Assembly (NCBI GenBank): GCA_002419445.1 | Contig: DIGC01000117.1 | Location: forward strand, 1,652-7,606 | Direction of reading: 5' to 3' | Origin: Caryophanales bacterium UBA5732 | GTDB lineage: Bacteria > Bacillota_I > Bacilli_A > Izemoplasmatales > Hujiaoplasmataceae | DNA length: 5,955 bases | Shown here: positions 1-5,361 of the stretch, piece after piece | How positions within the stretch are numbered: the stretch's first letter is position 1 | How the letters are laid out: the number at the start of each line of letters is the position of its first letter | The notes under the pieces: model-generated | Database searches by the model: none | Told to the model about the DNA's origin: nothing | The model's input: the letters and a program-made list of their open reading frames with translations, nothing else | Program-made: the position numbers and the translations under genes

Positions 1-891
1 CCAATTTTAGAAGGTTTACACAAAAAGTACGGGGTGAGTTTAGTTGTAACTCAACCGGATAAACCGTTTGGTAGAAAACAAATTCTGAAAGGAACGTCTG
101 TAAAAAATAAGGCATTGGAATTGGGAATAGAATTGTTTCAACCAGTTTCAATTAAAAAGGATTATCAAAGAATAATTAATGAAGATTTCGATTTCATTAT
201 CGTAGCCGCTTATGGTCAAATGATACCTGAAGTAGTGCTTCTCCATGGCACATTTCAAGCGATTAATGTTCATGCTTCTTTGTTGCCAAAGTATCGTGGC
301 GGGTCGCCGATGCATCAGGCAATTATCAACGGCGATGCCCAAACCGGAGTTAGCATCGTTTACATGGAAAAGTCTTTAGATAGCGGTTTTATATTATCGC
401 AAATTTCTTGTGATATAAAAGAAGATATGGATGTTTCTTCACTTGAAAAAACCTTGAGTTTGTTAGGAAGAGACCTGTTATTGAACACCATAGATGAACT
501 ACTAAAGGGTAAAGTTAAACCTGTAGCCCAAGACTTAGCTAAGGTAACTTATGCATATAATTTTAGGAATCAGGATTTGATAATTAACTTCAACAAAACC
601 GCCAAAGAAATCAGTGATTTTGTTAGAGGTTTAAGACCTTGGCCAATTGCTTATTTTATGTTTGAAGACAAGAAAATCAAAGTTTTTGAAGTTGAATATC
701 AAAATATTAATCTAAGTGATATACCAGGCGAAATTGTTAAAGTTGCTAAAGATGGATTATTCGTACAGACTAAATCAGGAATTGTTAATTTAAAATCAAT
801 TCAACTAGAAGGCAAGAAGCAAATGAATATCAAAGACTTCATGAATGGTGTTGGAAAATCGATGTTTTTTGCTGGTCAGATTTTAAAATGA
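1..891 (+). CDS. fmt: Methionyl-tRNA formyltransferase, 5' end cut by window edge
   Basis: Fmt transfers a formyl group from 10-formyltetrahydrofolate to the amino group of initiator Met-tRNA in the cytoplasm, allowing formyl-Met translation initiation. The frame is open from base 1 (P-I-L-E-G-L-H...), and this matches the family upstream of the GTG at 34. That GTG is therefore an internal valine, and the true start lies roughly 13 codons outside the window. Visible landmarks are VTQPDKPFGRK (about 49-81), the catalytic Asn and His in NVHASLLPKYRGG (N at 265-267, H at 271-273), and the catalytic Asp in the SLDSG segment (379-381). The C-terminal tRNA-binding domain carries the typical RGLRPWPIAY stretch near 628-657. 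With 296 residues present against about 315 usual, only the N-terminus is missing. The gene ends in TGA at 889-891 with no obvious terminator before the next promoter. Family assignment is near certain. Confidence 0.97.
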   Translation, partial: PILEGLHKKYGVSLVVTQPDKPFGRKQILKGTSVKNKALELGIELFQPVSIKKDYQRIINEDFDFIIVAAYGQMIPEVVLLHGTFQAINVHASLLPKYRGGSPMHQAIINGDAQTGVSIVYMEKSLDSGFILSQISCDIKEDMDVSSLEKTLSLLGRDLLLNTIDELLKGKVKPVAQDLAKVTYAYNFRNQDLIINFNKTAKEISDFVRGLRPWPIAYFMFEDKKIKVFEVEYQNINLSDIPGEIVKVAKDGLFVQTKSGIVNLKSIQLEGKKQMNIKDFMNGVGKSMFFAGQILK

Positions 892-892
892 C

Positions 893-904
893 CATTTATA
901 AATG
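893..904. repeat. 12-bp perfect palindrome over the -35 position
   Basis: CATTTATAAATG is its own reverse complement. It begins two bases after the fmt stop codon and covers the place where the -35 hexamer of the downstream promoter would fall (895-900). It could be a small operator for a dimeric regulator. In DNA this AT-rich, however, a 12-bp palindrome can arise by chance, and no second copy was noticed elsewhere in the window. Confidence 0.35.
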
Positions 905-923
905 CCTGATATTATGTTATAAT
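895..923 (+). promoter_or_regulatory. Sigma-A-type promoter with extended -10, driving the pgpA-metK operon
   Basis: The -10 is a consensus TATAAT at 918-923, preceded by TG one base upstream (915-916), which gives an extended -10 element. At 17-bp spacing the -35 is TTTATA (895-900), matching four of the six consensus positions. A strong extended -10 commonly compensates for a weak -35. Transcription would start near 930, leaving a leader of about 45 bases before the ATG at 974. That is too short for a SAM riboswitch. This is the only convincing promoter I see on the forward strand. Confidence 0.72.
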
Positions 924-962
924 ACTTAGTTAGAACAAAATAAGTGAATGACTTTTTAGTCG

Positions 963-968
963 AGGTGA
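963..968 (+). promoter_or_regulatory. Ribosome binding site for the pgpA-like gene
   Basis: AGGTGA lies five bases before the ATG at 974 and supports that codon as the start. A second in-frame ATG, residue 14, has no comparable site. Confidence 0.75.
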
Positions 969-973
969 GTTAG

Positions 974-1534
974 ATGAATAAAAGTAGAAATCTTTTTTCT
1001 CGTGATGAAATGCTCAAAATGAACGTTGAAATGTTGACAAAGCGCGGAGTTCAAGTTTCTGAAATCGCTGAGATAGCGTTTCGCCAACAATCAAAGTGGA
1101 ATGATAAAATATCTTATCAAGAATGTTTAGAATCTGTTGAAAAGATTCTTTCGCTTAGAGATGTTTTTCACATCCTTCAATTAGGTGCGGAAATTGATCG
1201 ACTTACAGAAGAACATGCTTTTCAAGGACCGATTCAATCAATCTTAGCTTCTGATTTAGGTATGTTTGGTATTGATGAGTTGTTTGGAATTGAATTAGCG
1301 GGACTATACGGAACAATCGGAAAAACTAACTTTGGTGATATCGATGTCAATAAACCGGGAATTGTCGCTAAGTTAAACGATGATGGTAAGGGCGATAAAG
1401 CCGCTTGTCATACCTTCTTAGACGATATCGTCGGTGCCGTAGCCGCCGCCGCTTCCACAAGAGTTGCACAAATTGAAAATGAAATCGAAGCGAGAAAAGA
1501 TCCGAGAATAATTGAAGAACCGCAATTATTCTAG
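974..1534 (+). CDS. pgpA: Phosphatidylglycerophosphatase A family protein (YutG/LtrC type)
   Basis: PgpA-family enzymes dephosphorylate phosphatidylglycerophosphate to phosphatidylglycerol, the last step in making the main anionic phospholipid. The 186-residue protein resembles Bacillus YutG and Listeria LtrC. It has an N-terminal helical stretch with LTKRGVQVSEIAE (21-33), then the conserved core: D101-E102 in GIDELFGIELA, the TNFGDIDVNKPG segment (118-129) and the signature TFLDDIVGAVAAAAS (147-161) with D150-D151. These acidic residues correspond to the WDE and IDDIV motifs of Escherichia coli PgpA, the likely Mg-binding positions. Unlike E. coli PgpA, I see no clear membrane-spanning helices, in keeping with the Firmicutes branch. 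It is the first gene after the promoter at 895-923, and the next gene starts 36 bases downstream. Family recognition is firm. The substrate is inferred from the family, and other phosphatases can share this step in Firmicutes. Confidence 0.86.
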   Translation: MNKSRNLFSRDEMLKMNVEMLTKRGVQVSEIAEIAFRQQSKWNDKISYQECLESVEKILSLRDVFHILQLGAEIDRLTEEHAFQGPIQSILASDLGMFGIDELFGIELAGLYGTIGKTNFGDIDVNKPGIVAKLNDDGKGDKAACHTFLDDIVGAVAAAASTRVAQIENEIEARKDPRIIEEPQLF

Positions 1535-1553
1535 TTTTTAGATAGTATTTTAA

Positions 1554-1565
1554 AAAGGGAGGTGA
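1554..1565 (+). promoter_or_regulatory. Very strong ribosome binding site for the six-helix membrane protein
   Basis: AAAGGGAGGTGA contains GGAGGTGA, nearly full complementarity to the 3' end of 16S rRNA. It ends five bases before the ATG at 1571. It is the strongest Shine-Dalgarno sequence in the window and fixes the start, suggesting that this gene of unknown function is well translated. Confidence 0.85.
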
Positions 1566-1570
1566 CGTAA

Positions 1571-3169
1571 ATGGATAATCGGGAAAAGACCCTAGATGAA
1601 TTTTTTAGAAAAAATGATGCTTCAAAGAAAAATCGTGATCTTAATTCTTTAGGTTCTAAGAAAATCGACGATTATTTTGATACTGTCTCCCAAAAAAAAT
1701 CTCGTAAAAAAGGATTTATTGAAAAAGTAGTGGATTTTTTTAGAATCACATCTTTTAAAAACAAATTTGACGAAAATAAAGTAGCTGTCAACGCGAAACA
1801 TTTAGAAGTTTCAGGTAAAAAACGATCACATAAATTTTTAGGGAAGATTGAAGATTTTTTCAGTAAAAGATTCAGTTTTGAAGCCGGTGTTGATATTTTA
1901 GATGAAACTTCTGTTTTATATCGAAAGAATCGAGTCATTCGTAATATTATTTTCATCACCAACATTGTGTTTTTATTGTTCACGATAATTGGTTCTGAAG
2001 GTTTAGATCGAAGCGTAAATTTAATTGTAACTTTTGTGATTTTTCTAGTTATGTTCTTTGCGGACCGTTCGGTAAAAAAAATAACTTTAGAAAAACCGAT
2101 GACTTTACAAAAGCAACAAATGGCTGAGTATATCAGCGGCATCTATATTTTAATGATGGCAGTCACAGTATATATTAAACTTAGATTAACCTTAGGAGAA
2201 TCGTTAGAAGGCGGCTTCTTTTCCATAACTCAAGCCGGTTACTCGCTAATCTATTTTGCGTTAGTAGTTATTGCTTTATACCAAGATCCGAAGTTGCTTA
2301 ATGTAATTTTTAAAGTTACGATAGTTGTGATGACAATTATCCATGTCATAATTTTATATCCGCTTTACAAATATGCGTCTAATTTCGCTAACCTATGGAA
2401 TTTTTTATCTGAAAATAATGGAGCTGTACTGATTGATATCTTTTTAAGAACACTCGTATTGGCAATTTTCATGATTGGATTATATTCAACCGTTAAGATT
2501 TCTGAAGACATCAACAACAAAAGAAAACAAGAACTACTTAAACGACAAGCCATGGAAAAAGATTTTAAATCCGTTGTTACTGATGTGTTTGATGTAATCA
2601 CTGTTTATAAACAACGCGGTGAAGAGAATGTCGAACAAGACTTTGCTAAAGCTGCGAAAAGAGTTGCGGAAATGGCCGCTAAATTAGGTAACTTCCTCGG
2701 CTATTCATCAAAACTTTGTCAGGAGATTTATGATTATTCTTTAATCCATGTTGATAAACAAGATATTTTAACGACCAGTGACTTCGAGAGAAAAGATCAC
2801 TTAGATGAAATGGATTATCAAAAAATTAGAGAAAAGACGATTATTGGGTCGGTAATTATAAAGAGATTACAACTTGACAAAAAAGCTGAAGATATCGTAA
2901 GAGCTCATTTTGAAAAAACTTTTAATCAAGATTTTATTCGAGAAATGAATGGAATTCAAAATAACCGAGAATCACAAGTTATTTTGTTAAGTCATATTTA
3001 TCAAATATTAAGACAACCAAGAAATTACAAACGCGAATTAAAACATCAAAGAGCAATTGATTTAATTCGTTTGGAATTTAATCCTTATTTTGATCCGCAA
3101 ATAGTTGATCGTTTTGTTAAGTATGCGGATGACTTTGAATCACTTTATTATCATTTCACTCAAGAATAG
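1571..3169 (+). CDS. Six-helix membrane protein with a degenerate HD-GYP-like C-terminal domain
   Basis: I do not recognise this 532-residue protein as a named gene. Residues 1-120 are hydrophilic and rich in Lys, Asp and Phe, with four short motifs: LDEFF (8-12), IDDYF (32-36), VVDFF (53-57) and IEDFF (93-97). About six membrane helices follow, near 124-141, 149-164, 187-203, 222-238, 242-265 and 284-306. A charged linker (308-335), probably coiled-coil, leads into a region (about 355-525) that follows the HD-GYP outline: RVAEMAAKLG, LIHVDKQDIL, a KIREKTIIGSVIIKRL helix, AHFEK, ILLSHIYQIL and a closing FDP (507-509). The residues that make HD-GYP phosphodiesterases active are mostly gone. 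HD is H393-V394, the earlier metal His is A361, the middle His is K422, HHE is HFE (446-448), the late AD is S474-H475, and GYP is absent. I infer a catalytically dead or repurposed sensor or scaffold. It lies 36 bases after pgpA and 9 before metK, so it is cotranscribed with both. Confidence 0.65.
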   Translation: MDNREKTLDEFFRKNDASKKNRDLNSLGSKKIDDYFDTVSQKKSRKKGFIEKVVDFFRITSFKNKFDENKVAVNAKHLEVSGKKRSHKFLGKIEDFFSKRFSFEAGVDILDETSVLYRKNRVIRNIIFITNIVFLLFTIIGSEGLDRSVNLIVTFVIFLVMFFADRSVKKITLEKPMTLQKQQMAEYISGIYILMMAVTVYIKLRLTLGESLEGGFFSITQAGYSLIYFALVVIALYQDPKLLNVIFKVTIVVMTIIHVIILYPLYKYASNFANLWNFLSENNGAVLIDIFLRTLVLAIFMIGLYSTVKISEDINNKRKQELLKRQAMEKDFKSVVTDVFDVITVYKQRGEENVEQDFAKAAKRVAEMAAKLGNFLGYSSKLCQEIYDYSLIHVDKQDILTTSDFERKDHLDEMDYQKIREKTIIGSVIIKRLQLDKKAEDIVRAHFEKTFNQDFIREMNGIQNNRESQVILLSHIYQILRQPRNYKRELKHQRAIDLIRLEFNPYFDPQIVDRFVKYADDFESLYYHFTQE

Positions 3170-3173
3170 GAGA
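3168..3173 (+). promoter_or_regulatory. metK ribosome binding site overlapping the upstream stop codon
   Basis: AGGAGA starts inside the TAG stop (3167-3169) of the preceding gene and ends five bases before the metK ATG. Ribosomes finishing the upstream gene stop on this site, so translation of the two genes is probably coupled. Confidence 0.75.
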
Positions 3174-3178
3174 TACTC

Positions 3179-4345
3179 ATGTATAAGTATTTTACTTCTG
3201 AATCAGTTACAGAAGGACATCCTGACAAGATTTGCGATCAAATATCTGATGCAATCTTAGATGCGATTTTAACTGAAGATAAATCAGCAAGAGTAGCGGT
3301 TGAAACGGTTGTTTCAACTGGTTTGGTTTTGGTAGCTGGAGAAATCACTACTAAAACTTATGTAGATATGCAAAAAATTATTAGAGAAACTGTTGATGGA
3401 ATTGGTTATAACCGCGGTAAATACGGTTTTGATGCTGACAACTTGGCCGTTTTAGTTTGCATTAACGAACAATCTCCTGATATTGCTATGGGAGTCAATG
3501 AAGTAAATGATAAAGAACAAGGTGCAGGCGACCAAGGAATGATGTTTGGCTATGCCATCAATCAAACTCCTAGTTTCATGCCTATTACGCATTATTACGC
3601 TAATAAATTAGCTTTACAATTAGCTAAAGTGAGAAAAGAAGGTATCATACCTTATTTAAGACCTGATGGCAAAACACAAGTTACGGCTGTATTTGACGAT
3701 GAAGGAAAATGTGAGTATTTCTCTCATATCTTAATCTCGAGTCAACATGCCCCAGAAGCCACTCAAGATCAAATTAGGAAAGATTTAATCAAGTATGTTA
3801 TCAAACCGATTATTCCTGAAGTTTATTTAACTGATCAGACAACTATTCATATTAATCCTACTGGTAGATTTGTAGTTGGCGGACCTTCTGGTGATTCCGG
3901 ACTAACAGGGAGAAAAATCATTGTTGATACATATGGCGGTAGAGCCCATCACGGCGGTGGCGCATTTTCAGGAAAAGATCCATCAAAAGTTGACCGTTCT
4001 GCGGCATATATGATGAGATACATTGCCAAGAATCTTGTCGCTAGCGGGTTAGCTGACGAGGCGGAAGTTCAAGTAGCTTATGCGATTGGCGAAGCTAAAC
4101 CGTTAAGTGTTGGGATCGATACTTTTGGTACTAACAAAATTCCTGAAAACGATATTTTAGCTATCATCAACAAGCATTTTGACTTAAGACCAAAAGCAAT
4201 AATTGATAAACTTAACTTAAGAAGACCAATCTATAAACAAGTGGCCGCGTACGGACATTTTGGTCGAGATGACATATCAGATTTACCTTGGGAACAATTA
4301 GATATGGTAGAAGAACTTAAACAGTATCTTAAGGAAGTGAGATAA
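3179..4345 (+). CDS. metK: S-adenosylmethionine synthetase (methionine adenosyltransferase)
   Basis: MetK makes S-adenosylmethionine from methionine and ATP, releasing phosphate and diphosphate. It is cytoplasmic, normally a tetramer, and requires Mg and K ions. The 388 residues match the usual length (E. coli 384, Bacillus subtilis about 400). All signatures are present: FTSESVTEGHPDKICDQISD near the N-terminus with the catalytic H14 and D16, the GAGDQGMMFGYA loop (115-126), GGPSGDSGLTGRK (234-246), and the glycine-rich GGGAFSGKDPSKVDRS (259-274). The C-terminal YGHFGRDD (358-365) is also typical. Nothing looks degraded, so the enzyme should be active. The start is fixed by AGGAGA five bases upstream and by the conserved N-terminus. 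In many Firmicutes metK has its own leader with a SAM (S-box) riboswitch. Here it sits 9 bases behind a membrane-protein gene, leaving no room for one. Confidence 0.98.
   Translation: MYKYFTSESVTEGHPDKICDQISDAILDAILTEDKSARVAVETVVSTGLVLVAGEITTKTYVDMQKIIRETVDGIGYNRGKYGFDADNLAVLVCINEQSPDIAMGVNEVNDKEQGAGDQGMMFGYAINQTPSFMPITHYYANKLALQLAKVRKEGIIPYLRPDGKTQVTAVFDDEGKCEYFSHILISSQHAPEATQDQIRKDLIKYVIKPIIPEVYLTDQTTIHINPTGRFVVGGPSGDSGLTGRKIIVDTYGGRAHHGGGAFSGKDPSKVDRSAAYMMRYIAKNLVASGLADEAEVQVAYAIGEAKPLSVGIDTFGTNKIPENDILAIINKHFDLRPKAIIDKLNLRRPIYKQVAAYGHFGRDDISDLPWEQLDMVEELKQYLKEVR
4331..4340 (+). promoter_or_regulatory. Ribosome binding site that sets the GTG start of the LemA-like gene
   Basis: AAGGAAGTGA, inside the last codons of metK, differs at one base from AAGGAGGTGA. 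It ends five bases before the GTG at 4346. That GTG directly abuts the metK TAA, so coupled translation is likely. The first in-frame ATG is not until residue 59 and would remove the membrane helix, so GTG is the correct start. Confidence 0.8.
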
Positions 4346-4819
4346 GTGGCTTTAGCTTTTATTAATATATTTCTTGATATTGCAATTTTTGTTGGTGTAT
4401 TGCTGATTATTGTTGGTGTTTCATCATTTTTTGTGGTTAAAGATTTACAAAAGGAATATAAAAAAGTTTTCCGAATTCACTCTAAATTTGAGATTGAACT
4501 AAGAAAACTGGTTAATTTAATGTTTAAATTTTTAGAACATGCAAAACTTGGACCATATAATGATGTCGTTATAAAACAATTACCTCACGAAGAAAAACGG
4601 AATTTACTGAAAATTATCGATGAGATTTATCAAACTGTAGATAAAGACAATGAAGAAAATAAATATATCGTTGAAACTTATCAAAACCTTGAAGAAATCA
4701 GAAGAATCAGAGATAGTAAGGTAATCATTTTTAATCAGAAGATTACAATGTTTCCTTTTAATGTTTATGTTAAAATCATGAAACTTGAAACCTTTCATAC
4801 TTTCGTAGATAAACAATAA
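4346..4819 (+). CDS. LemA-like single-pass membrane protein
   Basis: This 157-residue protein has one N-terminal membrane helix (about 5-31) followed by a helical, charged domain. Its C-terminal part resembles the LemA family. The stretch from about 104 to 146, ENKYIVETYQNLEEIRRIRD followed by SKVIIFNQKITMFPFNVYVK, lines up with the LemA pattern of a long helix, a Tyr/Phe-Asn-x-x-x-x-x-Asn-x-x-I block and then T-F-P-x-N. The family role is unclear: these are membrane-anchored helical-bundle proteins, some with a short external N-terminus. The protein is somewhat shorter than typical LemA (about 185), and the usual R-N-x-V-D and D-L-I-P-N-L-V segments after the helix are poorly kept, so it is a divergent member. 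It starts at the base after metK ends and is the last gene before the hairpin at 4818-4849. It may have inserted into the operon or simply share its expression. No catalytic function is proposed. Confidence 0.72.
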   Translation: MALAFINIFLDIAIFVGVLLIIVGVSSFFVVKDLQKEYKKVFRIHSKFEIELRKLVNLMFKFLEHAKLGPYNDVVIKQLPHEEKRNLLKIIDEIYQTVDKDNEENKYIVETYQNLEEIRRIRDSKVIIFNQKITMFPFNVYVKIMKLETFHTFVDKQ

Positions 4820-4849
4820 AGATAGTGAAAAAATCACTATCTTTTTTTT
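4818..4849. terminator. Shared intrinsic terminator between convergent genes
   Basis: An 11-bp perfect stem pairs 4818-4828 (AAAGATAGTGA) with 4834-4844 (TCACTATCTTT) around a five-A loop, and an unbroken T run to 4849 follows. It is a classical rho-independent terminator for the forward operon. On the reverse strand the hairpin is followed by a less uniform T-rich tail (CTTTATTGTTT), so it may also stop the mnmM transcript, less efficiently. The left arm contains the last two bases of the LemA-like stop codon. The right arm contains the mnmM stop codon (4837-4839). Confidence 0.9.
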
Positions 4850-5361
4850 ATGCTAATAATAAAGGGACTAGTCGTTCGGTTAAGGACTTTGATTTCTAAA
4901 ACGTCATAATCGCTCGATAGATTCGCGGTATAGTTAAAAACTTCTGTAATTTCTTCCAAGTTATGAGAATATAGGACAATAATTATAAGACCGTCAAAAT
5001 TAAGAATCTCGAGTACAGATTTTAACGAATTAATAGTCGAAGAAGATTCGGTTTTAATGTCCTTGTCTCCTTGTGGAAGATAACCAAGATTATAGATTGC
5101 GACATCCACTTTCTCCGTGACGTATTCTTTAATATTCTCATGATTATCTTTGATTAATTCGACATTATTAATTTGATTATCATCTAACAGTTTTTGGGTG
5201 ATTTCAATAGCTTGTTGCTGAATATCGAAACCATAAACTTTATTAGCGTTTTTAGCTAAAAAAAGTGTATCCATACCTCTACCGACAGTCATATCTACGG
5301 CTATTGATATGTCTTTTTTTTCTAAGATTAATTTATGGGCTAACTCGGTTATTTTGATCAT
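4837..5361 (-). CDS. mnmM: tRNA 5-aminomethyl-2-thiouridine methyltransferase (YtqB type)
   Basis: MnmM is the Gram-positive enzyme that uses S-adenosylmethionine to methylate nm5s2U to mnm5s2U at the wobble position of certain tRNAs, the step done by the MnmC methyltransferase domain in E. coli. The 174-residue protein is a compact class I methyltransferase. Its SAM-binding motif is VDMTVGRGMDTLFLA (22-36), and the acidic residue after the second strand is D46 in VYGFDIQ. The family-specific NLGYLPQGDK (91-100) precedes T104 and SSST (106-109). A Y-x-H (131-133) and the closing SPFIISIKK (165-173) match the PPFIVAIEK end of Bacillus YtqB. Length is slightly short of Bacillus (about 190) with no missing motif. 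The ATG at 5361 has AGGA (5371-5368) six bases upstream and overlaps the transporter gene by 29 bases. The older annotation 'rRNA methylase' is the same family. The adjacent converging metK supplies its cofactor. Confidence 0.9.
   Translation of the reverse strand: MIKITELAHKLILEKKDISIAVDMTVGRGMDTLFLAKNANKVYGFDIQQQAIEITQKLLDDNQINNVELIKDNHENIKEYVTEKVDVAIYNLGYLPQGDKDIKTESSSTINSLKSVLEILNFDGLIIIVLYSHNLEEITEVFNYTANLSSDYDVLEIKVLNRTTSPFIISIKKR

Noticed and set aside
34..36. GTG as the start codon of fmt
   Set aside because: The frame is open to base 1 and the upstream residues (PILEGLHKKYG) fit the family, so the gene begins outside the window.
148..342. 64-residue reverse-strand open frame inside fmt
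   Set aside because: It is antisense to the catalytic core of a clearly conserved gene.
1034..1065. TTGACA inside the pgpA-like gene as a promoter
   Set aside because: No -10-like sequence follows at the right distance.
1672..2142. 156-residue reverse-strand open frame
   Set aside because: It lies wholly antisense to the membrane protein, has no ribosome binding site or recognisable motif, and its Lys/Ser/Phe-rich make-up is what the complement of this coding sequence gives.
2365..2601. 78-residue reverse-strand open frame
   Set aside because: It is antisense to the same membrane-protein gene and has no supporting signals.
2874..2898. TTGACA with a following TATCGT as an internal promoter for metK
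   Set aside because: The -35 is perfect, but the only -10-like sequence is 13 bases away and poor, and no TATAAT-like hexamer sits at 16-18 bases.
4604..4837. 77-residue reverse-strand open frame opposite the LemA-like gene
   Set aside because: It would start within the terminator hairpin, has low-complexity Ile/Phe/Ser composition, and overlaps a supported gene entirely.
4837..5361. Reading the methyltransferase as a phage or restriction-modification DNA methylase
   Set aside because: It lacks a DNA methylase catalytic motif (D/N/S-PPY/F) and carries the specific NLGYLPQGDK and terminal PF-I motifs of the MnmM/YtqB tRNA enzyme family.
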